DNA from: CAVSWT01 sp963746735
GTDB taxonomy: Bacteria; Bacteroidota; Ignavibacteria; Ignavibacteriales; Ignavibacteriaceae
Direction of reading: 5' to 3'
DNA length: 64,000 bases
Assembly (NCBI GenBank): GCA_963746735.1
Contig: CAVVCO010000021.1
Coordinates: 1-64,000 of the forward strand
Position numbers and translations under genes: made by a program
Notes under the pieces: generated by a model
The model's input: only the letters and a program-made list of their open reading frames with translations
Database searches by the model: none
Told to the model about the DNA's origin: nothing
In this document: positions 18,164 to 27,520 of the stretch, in pieces
Layout: each line of letters starts with the position of its first letter
How positions within the stretch are numbered: the first letter of the stretch is position 1

Positions 18164-19438
18164 TTAATCTTTAAATTTTTCTTTATATGCCCAAAGCCCT
18201 AAAGCAGGATTTGAAATATAAAAAATCTCTTCTCCATCAGGCATGATGTTAATCCCATCGACTAATTTTTCTGGATTATATTTCTTGGTCATCTCTTTCA
18301 AATCAGCATATTTAAAATTTACACTTTCAATTTCTTCTTTGGTTAGATGACCGGGACAATAAGTTATTGAAAATCTATTTTCAGATGAGCCGTGAATTAA
18401 ATGAGCAGCAGCACTTAGGTTTTGCCGAAGGTCTTCATTTTCATCTACAAATTTTAATATTTCAGGAGTAGTTTGATAACCATACTTTCTAATTAATTTA
18501 TCGATAGTTTTATCTTCGCCAAATTCTTTTAATCCTGGAGCTAAGATTATTAATTCTCCGTTATCATCAAGAGCCATGCGGGTTCTATATATAGCTTTAT
18601 TTCCAAGCCAGGTACTTTTAAATTCTTGAGGTTCAAGATAAACCACAACTTTTTTAAGCGGCTTATCGAGCATTTTAAAATTAACTTTAAGAGATAAGTC
18701 AGATGCTTTTTTAAATGTTTCAAAATCATCACCGACGTATAATCCTTTAGGAACCATTTTTCCGTTTTCACCTTTTCCAACTACAGTTAGTACATATAAA
18801 ATTGGAAGATGATTTGTAAAATGTTCTGAAGCATAATTAAGAATTTTTCTAACAGGAGTATCCGCACGCCCCATCATTCTCTCCATTCCATAGACAGCGC
18901 CTATGTAATGGCTTTTATTTATTCCTTCAACGCCGCCGGTTCCGACAAAAACATTTTTATTATAATTAGCCATGCCCACAACTTCATGCGGAACAACCTG
19001 ACCGACAGATAAGATTAAATCATAATTTCCTTCAACTAATAGTTTGTTTACTTGAGCAGGCCAGGCATAATTTACTTTCCCCTCTGAAACTTTATTTACG
19101 AATTCTGAAGGCACTTCCCCCAACGTAACAATATCAGTCCTCCAATTGTGAACTCTGAATAAATCTTTCGGTACACCTTTGTACATCTTTTCTATTTCTT
19201 CATCACTCATTGCAAAATGAGTTCCAATTGAAGGAAGTACATCAGTTAAAGATTTCCCATAGTAGTCATAAATAAACTTAGTTAGTATTCCTGAATAAGA
19301 ATAAAATCGCGTAATATCCGGCGGTATTACTAAAACTTTTTTCTTTGTTCCCAACTTACCCAGAGATGAGAATATTCCTTCTCTCATTTCATCATTAGTT
19401 AAAAATCCGTTTTCATTTTCTTTTACAAAATATTGCAT
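18164..19438 (-). CDS. LarA-family nickel-dependent hydroxyacid racemase/epimerase homologue
   Basis: A 424-residue protein of LarA length and fold (DUF2088 N-terminal domain). Residues matching the LarA active site are visible: H74 in 'PSIGTHFAMS', H151 in 'VVPHEVVG', K161 in 'MANYNKNVF' (the lysine that carries the nickel-pincer nucleotide in LarA) and H177 in 'GINKSHYIG'. The family interconverts 2-hydroxyacid epimers; besides lactate racemase it includes a described D-gluconate 2-epimerase group. The surrounding uronate genes argue for an aldonate substrate such as mannonate or gluconate. The cofactor genes larB, larC and larE are not in the window. The last base is 5 bases before pdxB. 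Confidence 0.82.
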   Translation of the reverse strand: MQYFVKENENGFLTNDEMREGIFSSLGKLGTKKKVLVIPPDITRFYSYSGILTKFIYDYYGKSLTDVLPSIGTHFAMSDEEIEKMYKGVPKDLFRVHNWRTDIVTLGEVPSEFVNKVSEGKVNYAWPAQVNKLLVEGNYDLILSVGQVVPHEVVGMANYNKNVFVGTGGVEGINKSHYIGAVYGMERMMGRADTPVRKILNYASEHFTNHLPILYVLTVVGKGENGKMVPKGLYVGDDFETFKKASDLSLKVNFKMLDKPLKKVVVYLEPQEFKSTWLGNKAIYRTRMALDDNGELIILAPGLKEFGEDKTIDKLIRKYGYQTTPEILKFVDENEDLRQNLSAAAHLIHGSSENRFSITYCPGHLTKEEIESVNFKYADLKEMTKKYNPEKLVDGINIMPDGEEIFYISNPALGLWAYKEKFKD

Positions 19439-19547
19439 AGTTTGTTTGAATATTCGAGATTAAAATAGTTTTACAAGTTAACTTTAAAACAAAGGGAAAT
19501 GCTAAATCAATTTAACATTTCCCTAAAAACAAATTTTCAAATAAGAA

Positions 19548-20630
19548 TTATCTTTGGATACGAGCCGAACCACCTTTTGCGAAGGCTTTAACTTCTTCAA
19601 TTGTAGCCATTGTTGTATCACCAGGATAGGTAGTTAACAAGGCTCCATGTGCCCAACCAAGTTTTACGGCTTCTTCCGGCTCTTCATTGCTTAATAAACC
19701 ATAAATAAATCCGCTTGCAAAACCATCACCGCCGCCAACTCGATCAAAAACATTTAGCTCAGCAGTTGGAGCAGAATATGTTTTCCCGTTTACCCATGCA
19801 ACTGCGCTCCAGCTATGATGATGAGTTGCATGAACTTCACGTAATGTAGTTGCAACAATTTTAACTTTTGGATATTTAGCTGTAACCTTATCAATCATTC
19901 CAAAAAATGTTGTAGGATCAAGTTTTGATTTTGAACTAACTTCAGGGCCTGGAATTCCCAATCCCTTTTGCAAATCTTCTTCGTTACCAACTAATACATC
20001 AACATGTTCAACAATTTTATTTATAACTTCAACAGCTTTTTGTTCACCGCCCCAAATATTCCAAAGCTTTGCCCGGAAATTTAAATCGAAGCTTGTAATA
20101 GCACCAGCAGCTTTTGCAGCTTTCATTGCTTCAACTATCAACTCGCCTGTTGTTTCGGAAAGTGCAGCAAAGATTCCACCGCTATGGAACCACCTTACAC
20201 CGTTCCCAAAAATTTCCTGCCAATTAAAGTCACCAGGCTTTAATAATGAAGCAGCTTCGTTGCATCGATTATAAAAAACTACAGGGGCACGCATTCCAAA
20301 TCCGCGGTCACTGTAAACAGTAGCCATGTTAGGACCGTTCACACCGTTATGCTTAAAGTGTTTGAAAAAAGATTTCACTCCCATTGCTCTAACACGTTCT
20401 GCAATTAAATCCCCGATAGGATAATCAACTTTTGCAGAAACAATTCCAGTGTTCATTAAAAAACCATCCGAAAGGTTTGCAGCAACATTAAATTCACCGC
20501 CGCTAACATGGATAGAACATTCGTGAGCTTTTCTAAATGGAATTGTCCCGGGATCTAATCTATGAACCAATGCGCCTAAAGAAATCAAATCAAATGCGCC
20601 GTCTGATTTAATATTTAATCCAGTACTCAT
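19548..20630 (-). CDS. PfkB-family sugar-acid kinase (KDG kinase-like, paralogue 1)
   Basis: A 360-residue ribokinase-family kinase. The N-terminal substrate lid 'HVSGGEFNVAANLS', the middle 'SFDLNFRAKLW' and the ATP/catalytic motif 'DRVGGGDGFASGFIYGLL' (Asp as base) are all present. The best match is 2-keto-3-deoxygluconate kinase. A shorter paralogue lies at 27521-28549 with the same motifs. Its place between the SDR uxuB and the LarA-like gene leaves room for a different substrate, such as gluconate. It is 109 bases upstream of the LarA-like gene and on the same strand. Confidence 0.85.
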   Translation of the reverse strand: MSTGLNIKSDGAFDLISLGALVHRLDPGTIPFRKAHECSIHVSGGEFNVAANLSDGFLMNTGIVSAKVDYPIGDLIAERVRAMGVKSFFKHFKHNGVNGPNMATVYSDRGFGMRAPVVFYNRCNEAASLLKPGDFNWQEIFGNGVRWFHSGGIFAALSETTGELIVEAMKAAKAAGAITSFDLNFRAKLWNIWGGEQKAVEVINKIVEHVDVLVGNEEDLQKGLGIPGPEVSSKSKLDPTTFFGMIDKVTAKYPKVKIVATTLREVHATHHHSWSAVAWVNGKTYSAPTAELNVFDRVGGGDGFASGFIYGLLSNEEPEEAVKLGWAHGALLTTYPGDTTMATIEEVKAFAKGGSARIQR

Positions 20631-20770
20631 ATTTTTTTATTCTCACTAATTTATTCGTTATTATTTTTTGTTATCTAAATGTAGAATTTATTTTTAGCAG
20701 GTGGATATCCTACAAAATATTTATAATAGCACACTAAAAAATATAATCTTTCAAAACTTCTACGTATATT

Positions 20771-21622
20771 TTAAACTCCTGGGTACGCACTAAATCCGCC
20801 ATCGACAGGGATTATAGTGCCGGTAATAAATTTTGCAGAATCGGATAAAAGGAAAAGCGTCAATCCTTTCAGTTCTTCCGGATCTCCAAACCTCTGCATT
20901 GGAGTAAGATTAATAATTTTTTTACCTCTTGCTGTCAACTCGCCAGTTTTTTCATCAGTTAGTAAAAATCTATTTTGATCAGTCAAAAAGAAGCCTGGAG
21001 CAATTGCATTAACTCTAACATTCACCCTTGCAAAATGGACAGCAAGCCACATTGTAAAATTGTTGATTGAAGCTTTTGCCGCAGAATAAATACCAACTTT
21101 TGTAAGCGGTTTATATGCGCTCATCGAAGAAATATTGATAATTGAGCCATACTTATTTTTTACCATCAAATCTGCAAATACTAAAGTTGGAAGCAAGGAA
21201 CCAATAAAATTAACATCAAACACCTTCTTGATTTCATTTAAGTCCAAACCGAAAAAAGTGCCTTCAAGATTATTAATATCTTTTTCTTCCAAATACTCTT
21301 TAGAAGCTGTGGCTTTCGGATAATTTCCACCGGCACAATTGATAAGGTAATCAATGCTTTTAAATTCTTTTACAATGCTTTCTTTGATATTTAAAAGTGA
21401 TTCTTTATCATTAACATCAGCAGAAAAACCTTTTGCTTTTACATTAAAATTCTTTTCTACTTCTTCAGCTTTTCTATCAACTTTATCTTTTGATCTGCTG
21501 ATTAATACCATGTTGACACCAGCACTTGCAACAGCATCAACAAGTGCCGAACCTATTCCTCCTGTTCCACCGGTAATTATACATGTTTTCCCTTTAAGAG
21601 AAGACAAATCTAAAGCTTGCAT
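20771..21622 (-). CDS. uxuB: Fructuronate reductase / D-mannonate oxidoreductase, SDR type
   Basis: A 283-residue short-chain dehydrogenase with 'TGGTGGIGSALVDA' (about residues 18-31), 'NCAGGNYPKAT', catalytic 'YSAAK' and the segment 'APGFFLTDQNRFLLTDE'. The GGNYPKAT and LTDQNR motifs mark the SDR-type mannonate oxidoreductases found in Bacillus and Bacteroidota loci, unrelated to the long-chain E. coli UxuB. It reduces D-fructuronate to D-mannonate with NAD(P)H. The epimerase gene uxaE, which would supply fructuronate, is 22 bases upstream. Confidence 0.85.
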   Translation of the reverse strand: MQALDLSSLKGKTCIITGGTGGIGSALVDAVASAGVNMVLISRSKDKVDRKAEEVEKNFNVKAKGFSADVNDKESLLNIKESIVKEFKSIDYLINCAGGNYPKATASKEYLEEKDINNLEGTFFGLDLNEIKKVFDVNFIGSLLPTLVFADLMVKNKYGSIINISSMSAYKPLTKVGIYSAAKASINNFTMWLAVHFARVNVRVNAIAPGFFLTDQNRFLLTDEKTGELTARGKKIINLTPMQRFGDPEELKGLTLFLLSDSAKFITGTIIPVDGGFSAYPGV

Positions 21623-21644
21623 ATTAATTACTTCCGATTATTGA

Positions 21645-23186
21645 TTAAATATTTTTTTCAAATGGTGCTAAATGTCTTCTAAAATGTTTATACAAATATT
21701 CGTCATATAATTCTTCATTAGCTTTTAAGCATTTATAAACATCTTCTCTAAAAATATATTTATTATTTGCATCTCTGTCAGTAAGCACCTTTCCAAATGT
21801 TACGTGAAGAATCTGTCTAACATTTAGATCATCAAAAAGGCCAACAAGTTCATTATCTTTATAATCTTTTGCAGCCTTTACTTTCTTTATATCTGCAGAA
21901 ACGTGATAAGTTTTCTTTTCTTGATCATAAAGTCCAACGCAAAAATCAAATATCTTTCTAAATAGTTCAGGCTGTTTTGCAGCCACAACCTTAATAGCTT
22001 CAAGATAGCTTGTGCCTGCTGTTTTAACATGTATAATAATATTTTTATGCTCGGCAAGTATATCATACACACTGAACTTATCACTGCCGGAATGAAGGCT
22101 TATTTTATAGTTTCCAAAATATTCGGTAATTGCAGCATGTTTGTCAAAATCTGCTCTGAAAATATTTAAATCACCTTTGTAATCTATTCCTTTTTCAAAA
22201 TCACCTATGAACCTTGGGGCAAGACTTACAAATTTGACATCTTTTCTTTTTAACTCATTTACAACAAAGAAATGATCAAAAGGAGATGTTACTGTATCTG
22301 TTTCATCGATTGAAATCTCAACTTCAAAATCATAGTTTTCAAATGATGCCAGATGCTTGTACATTTTTTGTCCCTGCAGAACCACACCAAAATATTTGAG
22401 AACGGCAGACAATATATCTCTTTTAGAAGGCGATATCGAAAAAGAGTTGTTAATCTTTATTTCTTTGTTTTCATATCTTTTCAATAGTTGATCATAAGTT
22501 TCCTTGTATTTGTCCCAGGGTAGATTTTTTATTTTTCCTTCCACTTCACTTTCACTCATTTTTTCAACACCAGGAACAACATGATCACTCGGATCAAAAG
22601 TAAACATTGTGAAACCAGCATCAACCAGCCTATCAATATCTTCAATAGTTTTTAAATGATCTGCATCAGCCCCAAAGCCTTCAACATAATTTTCTTGAAA
22701 TACAGCCCAAATTGCGGCACTCATAATATCATCAGGATTACGTTCGGTTCTTGTCATTTCTCTTATTGACTGCTGGGCAAGGATAACACCAATTTTTCTA
22801 TTCTTTATAGCTTTTAGATGTCCTGGGTTTGCTAGTCCTATCCTATCACCAAAGCCGTAAGAATAATTCAGCCCTAACACTTTTGGTTTTGTAAATTCAA
22901 AATATTGCTGCAATGCTTTAGCATTTTCATTCGTAGTCGGGCATTCCTTAATAAATAATGATTGATCCAAATTATGATCGGATACTTTTTGACCCCTGAA
23001 TTTTTTTAAGATATTATTTTCTTCATTGGAAATGATATAGAGATTTTTTTCTAAATTCTTTTTTCCCAATAGAAATGTGGTGCCTTCTAATTCATTAATT
23101 GATTTTTCATATACTTTAACATTAGTATTAGAAACCTTAAAATCAGCAAAATCTATTTCACTGCCTTTAATATTTATATTTTTCAT
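21645..23186 (-). CDS. uxaE: Tagaturonate/fructuronate epimerase
   Basis: A 513-residue soluble protein that I recognise as the UxaE family, first defined in Thermotoga. Blocks typical of it are 'LGLNYSYGFGDRIGLANPGH', 'EGFGADADHLKTIEDID', 'FTFDPSDHV' and 'KISLHSGSDKFSVYDILAEH', rich in His and Asp that could bind metal. It converts tagaturonate to fructuronate, so galacturonate can join the glucuronate branch without altronate enzymes (UxaA, UxaB), which are indeed absent here. It lies between exuT and uxuB on one strand, consistent with the pathway order. Confidence 0.87.
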   Translation of the reverse strand: MKNINIKGSEIDFADFKVSNTNVKVYEKSINELEGTTFLLGKKNLEKNLYIISNEENNILKKFRGQKVSDHNLDQSLFIKECPTTNENAKALQQYFEFTKPKVLGLNYSYGFGDRIGLANPGHLKAIKNRKIGVILAQQSIREMTRTERNPDDIMSAAIWAVFQENYVEGFGADADHLKTIEDIDRLVDAGFTMFTFDPSDHVVPGVEKMSESEVEGKIKNLPWDKYKETYDQLLKRYENKEIKINNSFSISPSKRDILSAVLKYFGVVLQGQKMYKHLASFENYDFEVEISIDETDTVTSPFDHFFVVNELKRKDVKFVSLAPRFIGDFEKGIDYKGDLNIFRADFDKHAAITEYFGNYKISLHSGSDKFSVYDILAEHKNIIIHVKTAGTSYLEAIKVVAAKQPELFRKIFDFCVGLYDQEKKTYHVSADIKKVKAAKDYKDNELVGLFDDLNVRQILHVTFGKVLTDRDANNKYIFREDVYKCLKANEELYDEYLYKHFRRHLAPFEKNI

Positions 23187-23263
23187 TTTATTTCCTCTAT
23201 AACTTTTATAAATTTAATTTTGCTTATAAACCCATGACTCATTCGAACATTTATTAAATTATA

Positions 23264-24613
23264 TTATTCACTAATTGGATTTAGATTTTCATCTAAAGGT
23301 GTCATTTTAGGCATAAGCAAATGGACCCCACCTAGGATAATTAAATACATGGAACCTGCAATTAAAAACGCCCAGAAATAACCGGTATTATTTGCTGTAT
23401 CCAAAACAGTTCCTAGAATTTTATCGCCCAACATACCAGCAACAGCACCAATCATCCCGCCTATTCCTACTACTGATGCGGTAGCTTTTTTAGGGAATAC
23501 ATCTGATACAAGAGTAAAAATATTTGCCGACCATGCTTGATGCCCTGCAGCACCAAGACCAATAAGAAAAACAGCAATCCATTCATTATCTGTAATAGCA
23601 ACAAAACTTACTGGAAGGATAATCAGTGCGCAGATTAACAAGGTTATTTTTCTGGCTTTGTTAGTTGTCCAACCTTTTTTCATAAAAGCACCCGATAAAT
23701 AACCTCCTAAAATACTTCCACCATCAGCTAATACATACATTATAAAGAATGGTATCGCAATATTGTGAAGATCTACACCAAATTTTGCAAATAAAAATTT
23801 TGCACCCCAAAATAAATAAAACCACCAGACAGCATCAGTTACTTTGGCTAATCCAAATGCCCAGGTTTGCCGTTTTGGAAGTACACTTCTCCATGGCAGT
23901 TTTTCAGTGTTTTCCGAAACGGAATCACTTTGAATATAATCTAATTCTGCTTTTGATAATTTTGGATGATCTTTGGGACTTTTGTAAAAACGCAGCCATA
24001 GAAGAACCCAGAGTGAACTTAAGGCGCCTGTAATAAGAAAAGGTATTTGCCAGTTATCACCATTTTCTGAAACTATAGCAGCAACAATAAATGGTGCAGA
24101 AATTGCTCCTACACTTGTAGCAGCATTAAAAATTCCAGTCGCCAATGCTCTTTCCTTTTTTGGAAACCATTCTCCAACTGTTTTAATTCCAGCCGGGAAG
24201 TTGCCCGATTCACCAAACCCAAGTCCAAATCTTGCGATAGAAAAACCTATTATACTGAAAGCTGGACGCACTGCAGCATGCAGCATACCAAATATACTCC
24301 AAATACCAATCGATAAGGTATATCCTTTTTTTGTTCCCAATCTATCAATTATACTCCCCATTGTAAGCATACCAATTGCATAAGCAAGTTTAAATGCAAT
24401 CATTATATTTGCATAATCATTATTTGACCAGTGAAACAACTTTGAAAGTGTTGGGGCTAATACACTAATAATACTTCTATCAAAATAGTTGATTGAGGTA
24501 GCATAGAATACTAATGCAAGAATTGTCCATCTATATCTTCCAACTTTGGTATTTATTTTGGAGCCGATGGATTTGGTATCTGATTCTTTATAATTTTCTT
24601 CTTTAGCCATCAA
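23264..24613 (-). CDS. exuT: Hexuronate transporter, MFS (ACS family)
   Basis: A 449-residue major facilitator with about 12 membrane segments. 'INYFDRSIISVLAPTL' in TM1, 'MGSIIDRLGTKKGYT' (the loop 2-3 motif) and 'RFGLGFGESGNFPAGIKTVGEWFPKKERALATG' region are typical of the anion:cation symporter group that includes ExuT. It would import galacturonate or glucuronate with protons across the inner membrane. Position between KDPG aldolase and uxaE supports a uronate substrate. A tartrate or other sugar-acid substrate is possible on sequence alone. Confidence 0.88.
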   Translation of the reverse strand: MMAKEENYKESDTKSIGSKINTKVGRYRWTILALVFYATSINYFDRSIISVLAPTLSKLFHWSNNDYANIMIAFKLAYAIGMLTMGSIIDRLGTKKGYTLSIGIWSIFGMLHAAVRPAFSIIGFSIARFGLGFGESGNFPAGIKTVGEWFPKKERALATGIFNAATSVGAISAPFIVAAIVSENGDNWQIPFLITGALSSLWVLLWLRFYKSPKDHPKLSKAELDYIQSDSVSENTEKLPWRSVLPKRQTWAFGLAKVTDAVWWFYLFWGAKFLFAKFGVDLHNIAIPFFIMYVLADGGSILGGYLSGAFMKKGWTTNKARKITLLICALIILPVSFVAITDNEWIAVFLIGLGAAGHQAWSANIFTLVSDVFPKKATASVVGIGGMIGAVAGMLGDKILGTVLDTANNTGYFWAFLIAGSMYLIILGGVHLLMPKMTPLDENLNPISE

Positions 24614-24692
24614 GTTCCTCTTTTATATAATTGATAATTAATTGATTTTCGTAAATAAGAATTTTTAATTCATATAGAATTCACTGACAATG

Positions 24693-25328
24693 CTATTTAT
24701 TTAAACTATTAACAAAAGTTATAGCATTTTGTGTTAGCTTATTGTAATCTTCTTCCTCAATTGCTTTTTTATCTAATAATGCCGAACCAATTCCGACTGC
24801 ACACGCACCGGCTTTAATCCAATCACCGGCATTCGTTAATGAAACGCCTCCGGTTGGCATCAATTTTAAGTGAGGCAGTGGTGCTAGAACGCCTTTGAAA
24901 AAAGCCATCCCTAACGCATCTGCAGGAAAAACCTTTACAACATCTGCCCCGGCTTCGTAAGCAGTTTGAATTTCCGTTGGAGTGAAGCAACCAGGCATTG
25001 CAGGAAAGTCAAACTGATGTGCTATATCAATAATTTCTTTTTTGAAAATGGGCGAAACAACAAATTTAGCTCCGGCGTTTATTGCATCTAATGCCATTTG
25101 TTTATTAATTGCTGAACCAACACCAACAAGTATTTCATCTCCCATTTCTTTTGATAAACTTTCTATTGACTGCAAAGCTCCTGGAGTGGTCATTGTAATT
25201 TCAATTGCCGATACGCCGCCTTTATAAATAGCATCCACAACTTTTTTTAACTTATCTGCATTAGACATTCTAACTACTGCAACAGCTTTTAATTCAAAAA
25301 TTCGTTTTAAAATATCCTGTTTATCCAT
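24693..25328 (-). CDS. eda: KDPG aldolase
   Basis: A 211-residue class I aldolase of normal length. The catalytic Glu is in 'GGVSAIEITMTTPGAL' and the Schiff-base Lys in 'GADVVKVFPADALG', with 'MPTGGVSLTNAGDWIKAG' forming the phosphate site. It splits 2-keto-3-deoxy-6-phosphogluconate into pyruvate and glyceraldehyde 3-phosphate, the last step of the uronate route. Only 10 bases separate it from the CE8-like gene upstream. Confidence 0.95.
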   Translation of the reverse strand: MDKQDILKRIFELKAVAVVRMSNADKLKKVVDAIYKGGVSAIEITMTTPGALQSIESLSKEMGDEILVGVGSAINKQMALDAINAGAKFVVSPIFKKEIIDIAHQFDFPAMPGCFTPTEIQTAYEAGADVVKVFPADALGMAFFKGVLAPLPHLKLMPTGGVSLTNAGDWIKAGACAVGIGSALLDKKAIEEEDYNKLTQNAITFVNSLNK

Positions 25329-25338
25329 ATATTATTTT

Positions 25339-26355
25339 TTAGTTATTGTTTGAATTTAATTTTTTATCTAATAAATCTAATTCTTCTACCGGATTCCATT
25401 TATTATTGAAAGTCCATTCAATAGTTATATCTTTTGCTTCAGGTTTTCCATCAGCTTCGCTTAAATTATTTGCAAACCATGAATAGTCGCTTCCTAAACT
25501 AGCGCAATTGTAATAATAAACTCGTGTACCCCATTTCAATTCTCTAGGCGGATTTGATTTAGTGAAATAAATATTTTTATCTGCCATATTTTTTGAGAAT
25601 GTACAATCAATTAAGTAGAATTGAGAATCTTTATGGAATCTTCCCAGCGGAAAATTTGAGACTCCATCAAAGAAAGAATTTTTAATAACAAATTTCTGAT
25701 CCTTATTTGCATTGCCGTCATGCCAGATTGAAGCTGAAAGATTGTGTCCGAAAAATTTGCAATCTTCGATATAACAATAACCCCGCGGGCAAACATAATC
25801 TACATAACCTTCAAAATATGAGTTGCGATGATAATACATTCCATCACTTGTATTCCACAAACTTAATGTATCGCCGCCGTCAGCAATAATATTACAATTA
25901 TCTATTATTATTTTTGTTACGCCTGTTGAACCCCTTACAGCAAATTGATGCCCGGTATTTCCATATAATCTTCCAAAATCATTGTACACAGTTAAATTTT
26001 TCATAATTAGATTTGAGACATTATTTTTTATATTTATAACTGCCGCGCCATAATCATCGGGATGATTTCTTCTCCAATTTTCTCTAAGTTCAGCATAAAC
26101 AATTCGAGTACTGTCCCTATTTTCTCCAATCAAAACGATGTTATTTCTTACAATAAAAATTTTCTCGTTATATAAACCATTTTTTATGAATATAATAAAC
26201 TGTTTATTATTACTAGATGGTATTGCATTTAAAGCTTCTTGGATTGAAATAAAATCGCCGCTGCCATCTTTTGCCACAACACAGTCTGGAGTAAAACCAA
26301 ATAAACTAGAGGCTAAAAATAACAAAAATAGGCTTAATTGATAAACCTTTATCAT
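25339..26355 (-). CDS. Pectin methylesterase-like protein (CE8), exported, no sorting domain
   Basis: A right-handed beta-helix protein of about 338 residues with a signal peptide ending 'SSLFGF'. The CE8 active-site landmarks are present in variant form: Gln in 'GHQFAVRGS', Asp in 'GGDTLSLW', Asp in 'GYVDYVCPRG' and Arg in 'PLGRFHKDS'. I place the start at the ATG of MIKVYQLS with a GGA a few bases upstream; a TTG four codons earlier is possible. It demethylates pectin, probably in the periplasm because no T9SS domain follows. The variant motifs ('DYVCPRG' where the other enzyme here has DFIFG) suggest a separate subfamily, possibly for oligomers. Confidence 0.85.
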   Translation of the reverse strand: MIKVYQLSLFLLFLASSLFGFTPDCVVAKDGSGDFISIQEALNAIPSSNNKQFIIFIKNGLYNEKIFIVRNNIVLIGENRDSTRIVYAELRENWRRNHPDDYGAAVINIKNNVSNLIMKNLTVYNDFGRLYGNTGHQFAVRGSTGVTKIIIDNCNIIADGGDTLSLWNTSDGMYYHRNSYFEGYVDYVCPRGYCYIEDCKFFGHNLSASIWHDGNANKDQKFVIKNSFFDGVSNFPLGRFHKDSQFYLIDCTFSKNMADKNIYFTKSNPPRELKWGTRVYYYNCASLGSDYSWFANNLSEADGKPEAKDITIEWTFNNKWNPVEELDLLDKKLNSNNN

Positions 26356-26429
26356 CCTGAATTCCAAATAAAATTATTGATTAAAAATTGTAAGGAAATA
26401 AATTCTAAATAAATAGTTACTTAAACCGT

Positions 26430-27467
26430 CTATGCAACTTCTGTTATTAATCCTTTATCAGTATTAACTAGAAGCTTTGTGGGTAGAACAATATTTCTTG
26501 GTTCAAACTTACTTGGTTCTTTAATCATTTGAAGCAGCAAAGCAAAAGCCTGCTGCCCTAATTCTACAGCAGGCTGCTCAACAAAATTAAATACAGATGG
26601 TATATACATATTGAATGGATTTATTCCAAAACAAGTTACTTCGATATCTTCCGGGATCCTTATTCCAAACTCCTGAGCAGCATTATAAATTCCAAGAGCT
26701 ATCGGATAAGTTGCTGCCAGTATGTAATCCGGATAATTTTTTTTATCAAAAATTTTTAAGAATCCATTATAACCATCTTCTTCGCTAAACCCGCCTTCAA
26801 TTATCCACCCGGGATTAACCGGCATTCCATATTCATTCATTGCATCAAGGAATCCTTCTTTACGCGCTCTTCCAATATTTATATGTTGAAATCCCCCTAT
26901 ATGTGCTAGCTTCTTATGCCCTTTCTTGATTGCATAAACTGTTGCTGCATAAGCTCCACCCTTATCATCAACAGTAACACTTGAAATACCTTCAAGAGGA
27001 GGAACTCTATCGATGAAAACTATAGGTGCGTTTTGCTGCATTACCCTTTCAAAAATTGCCAGGTCTTGTGTGTCTTGCGTGATGGAAACAATTAAACCAT
27101 CCACTCTCATTGAAAGTAAAGATAGGATATGTTTCTTTTCTCTTTGTTCCTGTTCTTGAGATACTGTAAGAACTGTTTCATAATTATTTTCAAATGCAAT
27201 ATCATAAACAGCTTCAATTATAGAAGCAAAAAATATGTGGGCAATTTTAGGAACTACTAAACCGATAGTATTCGAATTCCTGGAAGATAAATTTCTTGCC
27301 ATTATGTTCGGCATATAGCCAAGTTTTTCAGCAAGGTCTTTAACTTTTGCTTTGGTAGCCGGGGAAATATCGGGATGATCCCTCAGTGCTTTTGAAACAG
27401 TGACCTTAGAAACCTTAAGCTTCTTTGCAAGATCATCTAACTTAATAGGGCGTTTTCTATACATCAT
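26430..27467 (-). CDS. LacI-family transcriptional regulator
   Basis: A 345-residue repressor. The N-terminal helix-turn-helix 'IKLDDLAKKLKVSKVTVSKA' and hinge 'LGYMPNIMARNLSSRNSNTI' precede a periplasmic-binding-protein-like sensor with 'VDGLIVSITQDTQDLAIFER', 'FIDRVPPLEGISSVTVDD' and 'VEQPAVELGQQA'. It lies among uronate genes, between kdgK and the CE8-like gene, and so probably controls the pectin/uronate operons in response to KDG or a uronate. ATCGAT-centred sites at 51808 and 52213 are candidates for its operators but this is inference. Confidence 0.9.
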   Translation of the reverse strand: MMYRKRPIKLDDLAKKLKVSKVTVSKALRDHPDISPATKAKVKDLAEKLGYMPNIMARNLSSRNSNTIGLVVPKIAHIFFASIIEAVYDIAFENNYETVLTVSQEQEQREKKHILSLLSMRVDGLIVSITQDTQDLAIFERVMQQNAPIVFIDRVPPLEGISSVTVDDKGGAYAATVYAIKKGHKKLAHIGGFQHINIGRARKEGFLDAMNEYGMPVNPGWIIEGGFSEEDGYNGFLKIFDKKNYPDYILAATYPIALGIYNAAQEFGIRIPEDIEVTCFGINPFNMYIPSVFNFVEQPAVELGQQAFALLLQMIKEPSKFEPRNIVLPTKLLVNTDKGLITEVA

Positions 27468-27487
27468 TGTGGTATGCTTTATATTAG

Positions 27488-27506
27488 GCCTGCTTTATCG
27501 GCAGGC
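27488..27506. repeat. Short palindromic element
   Basis: GCCTGC and GCAGGC arms around a 7-base loop in the 53-base gap between kdgK and the lacI-type gene. It shares its edge sequence with the longer element at 15449. Confidence 0.45.
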
Positions 27507-27520
27507 AAGTTCAAAAAAAG

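Noticed and set aside
23749..24033. Plus-strand frames of 60-100 codons inside exuT, pdxB and uxuB
   Set aside because: All lie opposite clear conserved enzymes and have biased composition typical of antisense frames.
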